DNA of 64,000 nucleotides. It comes from Rhodoblastus sp. 17X3 (GTDB lineage Bacteria; Pseudomonadota; Alphaproteobacteria; Rhizobiales; Beijerinckiaceae). Below the pieces are notes generated by a model. That model saw only the letters and a program-made list of their open reading frames with translations, had not been told where the DNA came from and did no database searches. The stretch's first letter is position 1. Every line of letters starts with the position of its first letter. Location: the NCBI RefSeq assembly GCF_030056575.1, contig NZ_JASHHX010000011.1, positions 62,001 to 126,000 on the forward strand, given 5' to 3'. Below are positions 8,450-15,636 of this stretch, in pieces. The translations under genes and the position numbers were made by a program.

Positions 8450-11056
8450 TCAGACATTCTCTGGGCGTTCGGCTTTCGGGGGCTTGCCCATCAGGATGGG
8501 CTGGAACAAAACGGCGGCGGCCAAAGTGCAGGCCAGCGACAAGGCCAGCAATTTTCCCATGCTGGACGTGCCGGGATGACTGGAAAACCACAGACTGCCG
8601 AAGGCGGTCGCTGTGGTGGCCGCTGAAAAGATCACCGCGCGGGTCAGGCTGGTCTGGAGCAGGTCTGTCTGCCCCTGCCGCCACGCCATGATGTAATAAA
8701 TCTTGAAGGCGACGCCGACGCCGAGCAGAAGCGGCAACGCGATGATATTGGCGAAATTCAGCGGCATGCCGATCAGGACCATGATCTCCATGGTCACGAC
8801 GCCCGCAAGCGCCAGCGGGATGAGCGTCAACGCCACGTCTCGCGGCTTCTTGAGCACCAGCATCAGAATGACAGCGATCGAGACGAGCGCCAGCGCCCCG
8901 GCCTCGACGAAGGCGCTGACGACGGTGTCGCCCGCTTCCAGAATCGACACCGGCCCCAGAATGGCCTCCGGCTCGACCTTGAGCACGGCGCGCGCGAAGG
9001 AGCGCAGATTGTTCGGATCGCCTGAATTGTCCTTGGGCGTGGCCGAAATGCGGGCGCCGCCGGCGGGCGTCATCCAGTCGCGCACCAACACCTCGGGCAG
9101 GTTCTCGCGGGTGACGACCTGCGGGCGCAAGGCCTTGCGGAGATTGGCGAAGTCGAAGGCCAGTGGATCGACCAGAGCCGCCCGGGCCGCCTCGCGCCTG
9201 TCCGGCGGGGCCGACGCAAGCGTCTCCAACGCGGCCGCGAGCCGCCGCGCCGCCGCGCCGCCGGTTTTCTGCGCCGCGTTCTGCGGGGCGTCGGCGGCCT
9301 CGACCAGCTGTTCCGCCGCCTCCTTCAAGGCGTCGATATTTTCGGCGTCGACCATAGGCGCCTGCGGCGTTTTAGGCTCCAGCGCCGGCAGCAGTTTGGT
9401 CGCCGCCTTGGCGATCAGGGCGAGCTTCTGCTCTTGATCGCGGGGGATGAAGCTGGAAAGCGTGCGCGCCTCAGCGACGTCGGGCAGCGCCGCCAACTCG
9501 GCGGCGATCTTGTCGGCCTGTTCGAGGGTCGGCGCGATGGCCTGGACGGCATAGACGCCATTGTCCGGGTCGCGCGCGAGTTCGAGAAAAGTGGCGACCG
9601 ATTCGGTGTGCGGATCGCGCAGATTGATCGGGTTGAAGTCGAAACGCAGCCAAAAAAGCAGCGGCAGGCCCGCGACGACGACCAGAGCCGTGCCTGCTAT
9701 GATGCCGACGCGATGGCGCGACATGAATCTGTCGACCGGCGCAAGCTGCGCAAAGCCGAGCGGCTCCGGCTCGCCGGGAGGGTTGAACAGGGCGATCAGC
9801 GCCGGCAGGAAGGTCACGCTCACCGCGAAAGCGACCAGCATGCCGACGCCCGCGATCTGGCCGAGCTCCGACACGCCCTTGTAGTCCGTCGGCAGGAAAG
9901 ACATGAAGCCCGCCGCTGTCGCCAGTCCGGCGAGGGTCAGCGGCGCGCCAAAATAGAGCGCAGCGCGCGAAATGGCGGCGCCAAGATCGTCGATCTCATG
10001 GCGCTCGGCCCGGTAGCGGACGCTGAACTGAATGCCGAAATCCACGCCGATGCCGACGAACAGCACCGCGAAATAGACGGAGATCAGATTGAACGAGCCG
10101 ACCATAGCCAGCCCGAGCGCGGCGGTGACGGCGAGGCCGACGAGAAGATTGATTCCGACCGCAAGGATGAGGCGGCCCGAGCGCAGCGCGCGCCAGAGGA
10201 TGAACAGGACGATCGCCGCCGTGATGGTTCCGTCGCGCGCGGCGTGCTCCTTGATGGTTCCAAATTCCTCGTCGGCCATGGCGACCGGGCCGGTCAGGCG
10301 CACATTCGCCCCATAGGCGGGAAGAATTTCGGCTGCGGCCTCGCGCAATCTCATGCTGGCGGCGAGGCCCGGCTGCACGGACGAATAATCCATCGCCGGA
10401 CGCAGCTGAATTACGCCGCGCAATTCGCCCGGCGTGGCGGGGCGCCCTTGCGTGACGACCCGCCAGGAGAAGGTCGCGGGATGGCCGGCGTTGACGGCCT
10501 CGACGGTGGTTGCCGCGGCCTCCAGCAGCCCGGTCATCTGGTCGAGCTTCACCCGGTTGGACGTGACGCCGAGCAGGCCGTCCTCCAGCCCGGCGACAAG
10601 CCCGACCAGGCTCATGTCCGACGCGAGATCCTGAATAAGGGGCGTCCCCTGCTCCAACCCGTCCAGGGTTTCGCGCAAAGCGTCGGTCGGCAGGAACAGC
10701 AGGCCGTTCTGAGCGAAAAAGGGCAGGCCCGCGATATAGGCGACGTCCGAGAAATGCGCCTTGTCCTCCGCCAGCCGGTTCGCCAGCGCGGTCGAGGCTT
10801 GCGCCGTCAGCTCCGGCGTTGGCGCCTCGACCACCGCGTAAAGCATTTTCAGGCGGTGGAAGGCGTTCTCGAAAGCCTTTTCGCGCTTGCGCCAGGCGAG
10901 ATCGTTGGAAAGGAGGTCGTTGACGTCCGAATTGATGTTGAAATGGGCTGCCGTGTAGAAGCCCGCGCCCAGTCCGAGCAACAAAAACGCCACCGTCACG
11001 CCGCGCGCATGGCGGACGCAAAATTCGACGATTCGGACGATGGTCGTGGTAAGCAT
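8450..11056 (-). CDS. hpnN: Hopanoid transporter HpnN (RND/MMPL family)
   Basis: The 868-residue product has the MMPL/RND layout: an N-terminal helix, a large periplasmic loop starting FNINSDVNDLLSNDLAWRKR, a bundle of helices with the GIGVDFGIQFSVRYR motif, a second periplasmic loop, and a final helix bundle containing LLLGVGVAFKIYYI. Length and these motifs match HpnN, which moves hopanoids to the outer membrane in Rhodopseudomonas and Burkholderia. No other hpn gene is in the window. ATG 11056 starts the protein at the first helix; upstream sequence to 11176 is open but reads as leader. Codon use is typical of the window. A generic MMPL exporter is the alternative. Confidence 0.85.
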   Translation of the reverse strand: MLTTTIVRIVEFCVRHARGVTVAFLLLGLGAGFYTAAHFNINSDVNDLLSNDLAWRKREKAFENAFHRLKMLYAVVEAPTPELTAQASTALANRLAEDKAHFSDVAYIAGLPFFAQNGLLFLPTDALRETLDGLEQGTPLIQDLASDMSLVGLVAGLEDGLLGVTSNRVKLDQMTGLLEAAATTVEAVNAGHPATFSWRVVTQGRPATPGELRGVIQLRPAMDYSSVQPGLAASMRLREAAAEILPAYGANVRLTGPVAMADEEFGTIKEHAARDGTITAAIVLFILWRALRSGRLILAVGINLLVGLAVTAALGLAMVGSFNLISVYFAVLFVGIGVDFGIQFSVRYRAERHEIDDLGAAISRAALYFGAPLTLAGLATAAGFMSFLPTDYKGVSELGQIAGVGMLVAFAVSVTFLPALIALFNPPGEPEPLGFAQLAPVDRFMSRHRVGIIAGTALVVVAGLPLLFWLRFDFNPINLRDPHTESVATFLELARDPDNGVYAVQAIAPTLEQADKIAAELAALPDVAEARTLSSFIPRDQEQKLALIAKAATKLLPALEPKTPQAPMVDAENIDALKEAAEQLVEAADAPQNAAQKTGGAAARRLAAALETLASAPPDRREAARAALVDPLAFDFANLRKALRPQVVTRENLPEVLVRDWMTPAGGARISATPKDNSGDPNNLRSFARAVLKVEPEAILGPVSILEAGDTVVSAFVEAGALALVSIAVILMLVLKKPRDVALTLIPLALAGVVTMEIMVLIGMPLNFANIIALPLLLGVGVAFKIYYIMAWRQGQTDLLQTSLTRAVIFSAATTATAFGSLWFSSHPGTSSMGKLLALSLACTLAAAVLFQPILMGKPPKAERPENV

Positions 11057-11199
11057 GGGCGCGGGAGAGTTGCGTAATAAACGTGCGAAATCAAGCGAAA
11101 GCGCGCGGAAAGATTGGGCCTCGCCTGCGCGGCGCGCGTCGCGGCGGGAAATGTTAACCAATCCGAAGGCGCCCACGGGTTACAGGAAAGTTCGCGCCC

Positions 11200-12618
11200 T
11201 TGGCGGCGTCTGGTCGGAATTCCGTGAAAAGCCGAACCCAAGCATTGCAACATCCCGTTTTTTCATCGCGCGCGCGAGACCCCAGGGCGGATTCGGCCCC
11301 CGCCGGGTCGCGCGCCGCGTTGGATCATTTCCTGTTTGCCCCCTACGAAAGAATGGGCGGCTCTGGAGATATCTGGCTCTCCGGCTGCGAGGCCATGGCT
11401 CCGGCGGCCCGAGGCCATGCGGCGGCGGAAGCCGCTTTCGCAGGCCTGACGACAGGCGCCGCGCGTCCCCTGCCCCAATGGTTCGAAGAGCTGCGCGGAC
11501 GTATTGCAGCTCTGTTTGGCGCGCCCGGCTGCGACGCCATTCTGGCCCGGTCCGAGTCCGGGGCCGAAGATATTTTCGACGCCCTTGCGCGCGCCGCGCT
11601 GGCGCGGCCGGTCGTCCGCATCGCGGCGGCCTCGCCCGAACGTCCCGGAGACTCCGAGCCAAACAACCCGGCCTTTGCGCTCCGCGACCGCTACGGCCTG
11701 CCCCGGGACGCCGACGCAGTCGACGCCGAGGCGGCGCGTCTGGCCGCCGAAGCGATCGCACAAGGCCGCGACGTCGCCCTCCATCTGGCCGATTGTTCGG
11801 AAAGCGGGCTGGCTGGCCCGACGCGCGCCGCCGCCGAGGCCATTGCCGCGTCCTTTCCCGGTCGGGTGCTGGTCCTGATCGACGCGCGCCAGATGCGTTG
11901 CGCCCCGCAGCGCATCGCTGCGGATCTTCGCGCGGACTTCGCCGTTCTGCTTTCGGGCTCGACCTTCGCGGGCGCGCCTCCGGGCGCCGCCGCGCTGCTG
12001 CTTCCCCCCGGATTGGCTGAGCGGATTGAAACTTTCGCGCTTCCGGACCTCGTCGCCACGCGTTCGGCCGCGATGGACTGGCCGCCGCACCTGCGCGACC
12101 GCATGCGCGGCGAATTTTCCGCGCTCGCCGATCTTGGCCTCGGTCTGCGCTGGGAATGCGCGCTGGCGGAGCTGGAAACATTTTTCGCGCTCGCGCCTGA
12201 GCCGCGCGCGAAAATCGCCGCCGCCTTCGCGCGCGAAATCCGCCGCCACCTTGCCGGAGCGCCCGCGCTGAAGCTGATCGACGATGGCTGGCGCGCGGAG
12301 GAATCGCGCATGATCTTCCCAATCCTGACCTTCGACGAGCGGGGCCGCCCGCTCAAGACCGAACCCTTGCGCCGCGCCCTCGCGGAACCCGGCGCCCGTC
12401 GCGGCGGCTGGGCGGCGCGCGGACGGCCGGTTCACGTCGGGGCGCCCTTGCGCATCGGCGCCATGAAGGCCCTGCGCCTCTCCCTGAGCGCGCCGCCGGT
12501 CAATGACGTGGCGGAACGTTTGAGCGAAGGCCGCAATTTCGCCGCCGCCTTCCAGCCTCTGGCGGACGATCTGCTGGAAGCCTTCAGCCTGTGGAGCGAA
12601 ATCGCGGCGGCGGATTAG
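11200..12618 (+). CDS. PLP-dependent (class V-like) aminotransferase-fold protein, catalytic Lys apparently missing
   Basis: The 472-residue product resembles fold-type-I PLP enzymes in two places: VLIDARQMRC (D228 at the position of the PLP pyridine-binding Asp) followed 25 residues later by LLSGSTFAGAPPGAAALLLP. In relatives as I remember them this second motif reads SGSKF-GGPPF-GALLLP, with Lys forming the Schiff base. Here Thr255 (codon 11962-11964) stands in its place and no other lysine is nearby. The protein may bind PLP weakly, or have another role. It is transcribed away from hpnN. The start is uncertain: TTG 11200 follows AGGAAAG, GTG 11224 is possible, and ATG 11353 would remove 51 residues. 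Confidence 0.55.
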   Translation: MAASGRNSVKSRTQALQHPVFSSRARDPRADSAPAGSRAALDHFLFAPYERMGGSGDIWLSGCEAMAPAARGHAAAEAAFAGLTTGAARPLPQWFEELRGRIAALFGAPGCDAILARSESGAEDIFDALARAALARPVVRIAAASPERPGDSEPNNPAFALRDRYGLPRDADAVDAEAARLAAEAIAQGRDVALHLADCSESGLAGPTRAAAEAIAASFPGRVLVLIDARQMRCAPQRIAADLRADFAVLLSGSTFAGAPPGAAALLLPPGLAERIETFALPDLVATRSAAMDWPPHLRDRMRGEFSALADLGLGLRWECALAELETFFALAPEPRAKIAAAFAREIRRHLAGAPALKLIDDGWRAEESRMIFPILTFDERGRPLKTEPLRRALAEPGARRGGWAARGRPVHVGAPLRIGAMKALRLSLSAPPVNDVAERLSEGRNFAAAFQPLADDLLEAFSLWSEIAAAD

Positions 12619-12644
12619 CACTCGTCCTCAGCGGCGCATAACGT

Positions 12645-13550
12645 TCAGGCCAGGGCGCCAAGGCCGAGCAGGAACGCGAACAGCGCCTGGGTCTGGGCTG
12701 TGCGCGCCAGCACGGCGTTCAGCTCCTGCCCCGGGGGCGTGGCGTAAAGTCTTTTTGCCTGCGCCAAGGCTAAAGGCGCCGCGCCAAAGGCGAGCCAGAG
12801 CGTGCGCTGCGGCGCGAGGGCGATCAGCACGCCGAGCAAAAGGAAGGGCCCCGCCATCATGGCCGCGAACAAGATGCGTGAAGCGCGCGGACCGGCGACA
12901 ATGGCCAGGGTCCGGCGCCCGACGCGGGCGTCGGCGGCGGCGTCCCGGACATTATTGACCATCAGCACGCCCGCCGCGAACAGGCCGAGCGCGAGCCCCG
13001 CCAGCATTGGCTCGGGCGCGAGCGCGCCCGCAGCGAGCCAATAGGTCCCGCCCACGGCGCCGAAACCGAAAAAGGCGATGACGAATAATTCGCCAAGCGG
13101 CGTGTAGGAAATCGGCGCCGGACCGCAGGCGTAGGCCCAGCCGGACAGGAGCGAAAGCGCGCCAAGCGCCACGATCGGCCACCCGCCGACGACGGCCAGA
13201 TAGAGTCCGCCGAGCGCGGCGAGCGCGAAACAGCCGAAAGCCGCACGCTTGATCTCGCCCGGCGCGAGCAGGCCGCTGGCGGCGGCGCGTTTCGGGCCGA
13301 GGCGGTCGGGCCCGTCGCCGCCGCGCTCGAAATCCCCGGCGTCATTGAACAGATTGGTCGCGATCTGGATGCACATGGCGGAAAGCGCCGCGACAAATAT
13401 TGGAGGAAAATACACCCGGCCCGCAAAAGCGTGAGCGAAACAGGCGCCGACGAAGACCGGCGCCAGCGCCATGGAGAGCGTGCGCGGCCGTGCGGCGGCG
13501 ATCCAGACGCGGAGGCGCGACGGGAGGTCCGGGCTTTGGCTCACGCTCAT
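12645..13550 (-). CDS. menA: 1,4-dihydroxy-2-naphthoate polyprenyltransferase (MenA, UbiA superfamily)
   Basis: The 301-residue product has about eight hydrophobic helices and both Asp-rich motifs of UbiA prenyltransferases: NLFNDAGDFERG near residue 65 and NNVRDAAADARVGRRT near residue 198. The N-terminus WIAAARPRTLSMALAPV and the second motif match MenA rather than UbiA (4-hydroxybenzoate) enzymes. MenA attaches the isoprenoid tail to dihydroxynaphthoate to give demethylmenaquinone at the inner membrane. No other men gene is in the window. Its ATG overlaps the stop of the upstream COQ10-like gene by 4 nt, which suggests translational coupling. Confidence 0.8.
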   Translation of the reverse strand: MSVSQSPDLPSRLRVWIAAARPRTLSMALAPVFVGACFAHAFAGRVYFPPIFVAALSAMCIQIATNLFNDAGDFERGGDGPDRLGPKRAAASGLLAPGEIKRAAFGCFALAALGGLYLAVVGGWPIVALGALSLLSGWAYACGPAPISYTPLGELFVIAFFGFGAVGGTYWLAAGALAPEPMLAGLALGLFAAGVLMVNNVRDAAADARVGRRTLAIVAGPRASRILFAAMMAGPFLLLGVLIALAPQRTLWLAFGAAPLALAQAKRLYATPPGQELNAVLARTAQTQALFAFLLGLGALA

Positions 13551-13990
13551 GTCGGTTCCTTTTGCAGCCGCAACGCGGCGGCGCGGCGCTCGAAAGCCAC
13601 TATCACACTGCGCTCGAACTCGCTCGCGGCGAGCGGCGCCAGCGCGTTCAGGACGGAGGAAGAAAATTCCAGATCGAGGTCGCAGGACAAAAGGCAGCCC
13701 TCGCCCTCCGGCTCGAACAGCCAGCGCAGGCGGAAGGCGCGGAGCGCCCCCAGCCGTGACTGGATCACCAGTTCGCGCGGCGGATCTTCACGCGCCTCGC
13801 TGACGAAGGATAGGCGCAACGGCCCTAGTCCGAAGGCGTTCTCCACCCGCCGCACCCCGCCGTCGCGCGAAAGGATGCGCGCGCGTCGGCAATGGGGGAT
13901 GAACGCCGGATAGGATTCGATGTCGTTGACGAGAGCGAATAGTCTTGACGGCGCGTCATGCGGGAAGAATTTCGTGAATTTGCGCCGCAT
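13547..13990 (-). CDS. COQ10/RatA-like START-domain protein (type II toxin-antitoxin RatA family)
   Basis: The 147-residue product matches the polyketide-cyclase/START family that includes yeast COQ10 and bacterial RatA: LFALVNDIESYPAFIPHCRRARIL at the N-terminus, a central beta-sheet with RLRWLFEPEGEGCLLSCDLDLEFSS, and a long C-terminal helix ending ASEFERSVIVAFERRAAALR. In alphaproteobacteria the family usually binds quinone or aids quinone use in respiration. Its 4-nt overlap with menA supports a quinone role here. Binding to menaquinone rather than ubiquinone is only inferred from that neighbour. Confidence 0.8.
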   Translation of the reverse strand: MRRKFTKFFPHDAPSRLFALVNDIESYPAFIPHCRRARILSRDGGVRRVENAFGLGPLRLSFVSEAREDPPRELVIQSRLGALRAFRLRWLFEPEGEGCLLSCDLDLEFSSSVLNALAPLAASEFERSVIVAFERRAAALRLQKEPT

Positions 13991-14121
13991 CGCTCTCCTT
14001 TCGCCGCTCCAACCGAAGATCCGTGCTATTTGCGGAAGCGCAACTTTCCGGGCGCGCGGGAATTGTAACCTCGGGCAAGCCCTCCGCCCAGCGCCAGGAT
14101 TCTTCGAACAGCGAGCGCGCC

Positions 14122-14604
14122 ATGAGTCTCGAACAAGTCGCCCATTCCCTGCTCGCCGAAGCCTTGCTCGCCACCGGCGGCGACGCCATTCTCGCCGTGG
14201 ATCGCGACGGGATCATCACGTTCTGGAACCCCGGCGCCGAACGCATCTTCGGCTTCGCGCAGGAGGAGGCGGTCGGCAAGCCGCTGGAGATCATCATTCC
14301 GGATTCGCTGCGCGCGCGGCATGACGAGGGCTTCCGCAAGACCATGGCGACTGGAGAGACGCGCTATGGCGCGGGCGAGCTCCTCGCCGTTCCCGCCCTC
14401 ACCCGCGACGGGCGGCGCATCTCGATCGAATTCAGCATCGTGCTGATGCGCGACGCCTCCGGCGCGCCCGAGGGAATGGCGGCGATCATGCGCGATGTCA
14501 CCGCGCGTTTCGAGGAAAGCCGCGCGCTGCGGAAAAGGCTCGCCGAACTGGAGCGCGCCGCTCAGCTCATGGCGAAGGCGACGACCAGCGGCAGCGTGAC
14601 GTAA
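14122..14604 (+). CDS. PAS domain protein
   Basis: The 160-residue product is one PAS domain (about residues 15-125) with a short helical tail. It shows AILAVDRDGIITFWNPGAERIFGF, then GKPLEIIIPDSLRARHDEGFRKTM, and a final strand AAIMRDVTARFEESRAL leading into a coiled coil. No kinase, GGDEF or methyl-accepting domain follows, so it is a free PAS sensor or an adaptor for a separate output protein. The ligand is unknown. Its last 43 nt overlap the 3' end of the convergent AEC transporter gene. ATG 14122 is chosen because the PAS domain begins just after it; the ribosome site is weak. Confidence 0.75.
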   Translation: MSLEQVAHSLLAEALLATGGDAILAVDRDGIITFWNPGAERIFGFAQEEAVGKPLEIIIPDSLRARHDEGFRKTMATGETRYGAGELLAVPALTRDGRRISIEFSIVLMRDASGAPEGMAAIMRDVTARFEESRALRKRLAELERAAQLMAKATTSGSVT

Positions 14605-15452
14605 GAGGCGAGCGTCGAGAGCAGGACGAGGCCGGCGACCTCATCGGGATCGGCGCCATACATCCGGGCGAAGAGATAGTTGAACACCGCCACCGGCATG
14701 GAGCTTTGCACGATCAGCACGCCGCGCTCGATTCCGCTCATGCCGAACAGCCAGGCGACGAAGGCCCCGCCCGCGACGCCCATTCCGATCCGCGACAAAG
14801 CCAGAACCGTCTGCCGCGCCTTGTTGGTGGCGCGGAATTCCGCCAGTGCGGCGCCAAGGCCGAGCAGCATCAGTGGGATGGTGACATTGCCGACCATGGT
14901 CAGCGTGTCGGTCAGCCATTTCGGCCCGACAAAGCCGATCTGGGCGCAGACCACGGCCACGATTGCGGCGTAAAGAAAGGGCGCGCGAAACAACCCGCCC
15001 AGCGTGACCTTGCCGCGCGCGATCGCTGGGCCGAAGCTGAATTGGCCGATGGTCGTGACCGTAAAATAGATCATCGCCAGCGCGAGGCCGCGCTGGCCGA
15101 ACGCGAACAGGCAGATCGGCAGGCCCATGTTGCCGATATTGGGAAAGACCAGCGACGGCAGATAGACCCGCTGCGACAGGCCCGCGAGACGCAAGGCCGG
15201 CGCCGCAATGAGGGCGAAGAGGATCAGGCAGGCGAGGCTCGCCCCGCCCATGCGCCACAGATCGGACAGGGCGAACTGCGTCTTTGACAGCGTCACGAAA
15301 ACCAGCGCCGGCGCGCCCAGCCGCGTGACGATGCGCGTGACGAATTCATGATCGAATGGCAGCCCGCGCCAGCGCCAGACATAGCCGGCGCCCGTGACGA
15401 GCATGACTGGCGCGGCGATCCCCGCAAGCGAGGCGAGCAGCGTCACGCCCAT
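14562..15452 (-). CDS. AEC family transporter (auxin efflux carrier-like permease)
   Basis: The 296-residue product has about ten hydrophobic helices in two similar halves, as in the AEC/PIN-like bile-acid-fold transporters. Signals include VTRLGAPALVFVTLSKT, the PSLVFPNIGNMGLPICLFAFG crossover helix, and the matching C-terminal QSSMPVAVFNYLFARMYGAD. Bacterial members move organic acids or unknown metabolites across the inner membrane. A TTG at 15458 is possible but ATG 15452 is preferred. Its 3' end overlaps the PAS gene. Confidence 0.85.
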   Translation of the reverse strand: MGVTLLASLAGIAAPVMLVTGAGYVWRWRGLPFDHEFVTRIVTRLGAPALVFVTLSKTQFALSDLWRMGGASLACLILFALIAAPALRLAGLSQRVYLPSLVFPNIGNMGLPICLFAFGQRGLALAMIYFTVTTIGQFSFGPAIARGKVTLGGLFRAPFLYAAIVAVVCAQIGFVGPKWLTDTLTMVGNVTIPLMLLGLGAALAEFRATNKARQTVLALSRIGMGVAGGAFVAWLFGMSGIERGVLIVQSSMPVAVFNYLFARMYGADPDEVAGLVLLSTLASYVTLPLVVAFAMS

Positions 15453-15569
15453 GGCCAAAACGCCGGAATTTCGGACAAGGCGCCCTCGCCGCTGGTGAAA
15501 TTTGCCGCCCGGCGCCCGCGCGCCGATTCAGCCCCGCAAACCTAGCGCCCGCGGCGGCGCGGCTGCAAG

Positions 15570-15594
15570 CCGCCGGAGGGCGGATTGTTTTTTT
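15570..15594 (+). terminator. Hairpin plus T-run 42 nt before the aas-type gene (terminator or attenuator-like)
   Basis: A short GC stem CCGCC/GGCGG (15570-15574 with 15579-15583, loop GGAG) is followed by ATTG and seven T residues at 15588-15594. This is the form of a rho-independent terminator on the + strand. No + strand gene ends just before it: the PAS gene ends almost 1 kb upstream. It could therefore end readthrough transcripts or act in the leader of the downstream fusion gene. The stem is short, so this is a weak call. Confidence 0.35.
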
Positions 15595-15636
15595 ACGATC
15601 GGCGGGGCCTAATCGCGCCCGTCCTCGGAGAGTCTT

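Noticed and set aside
9434-11077. 547-residue open frame on the + strand opposite hpnN
   Set aside because: It is antisense to a well-supported transporter gene and the composition (Arg, Gly, His, Asp rich) is a shadow of GC-rich codons. No domain was recognised.
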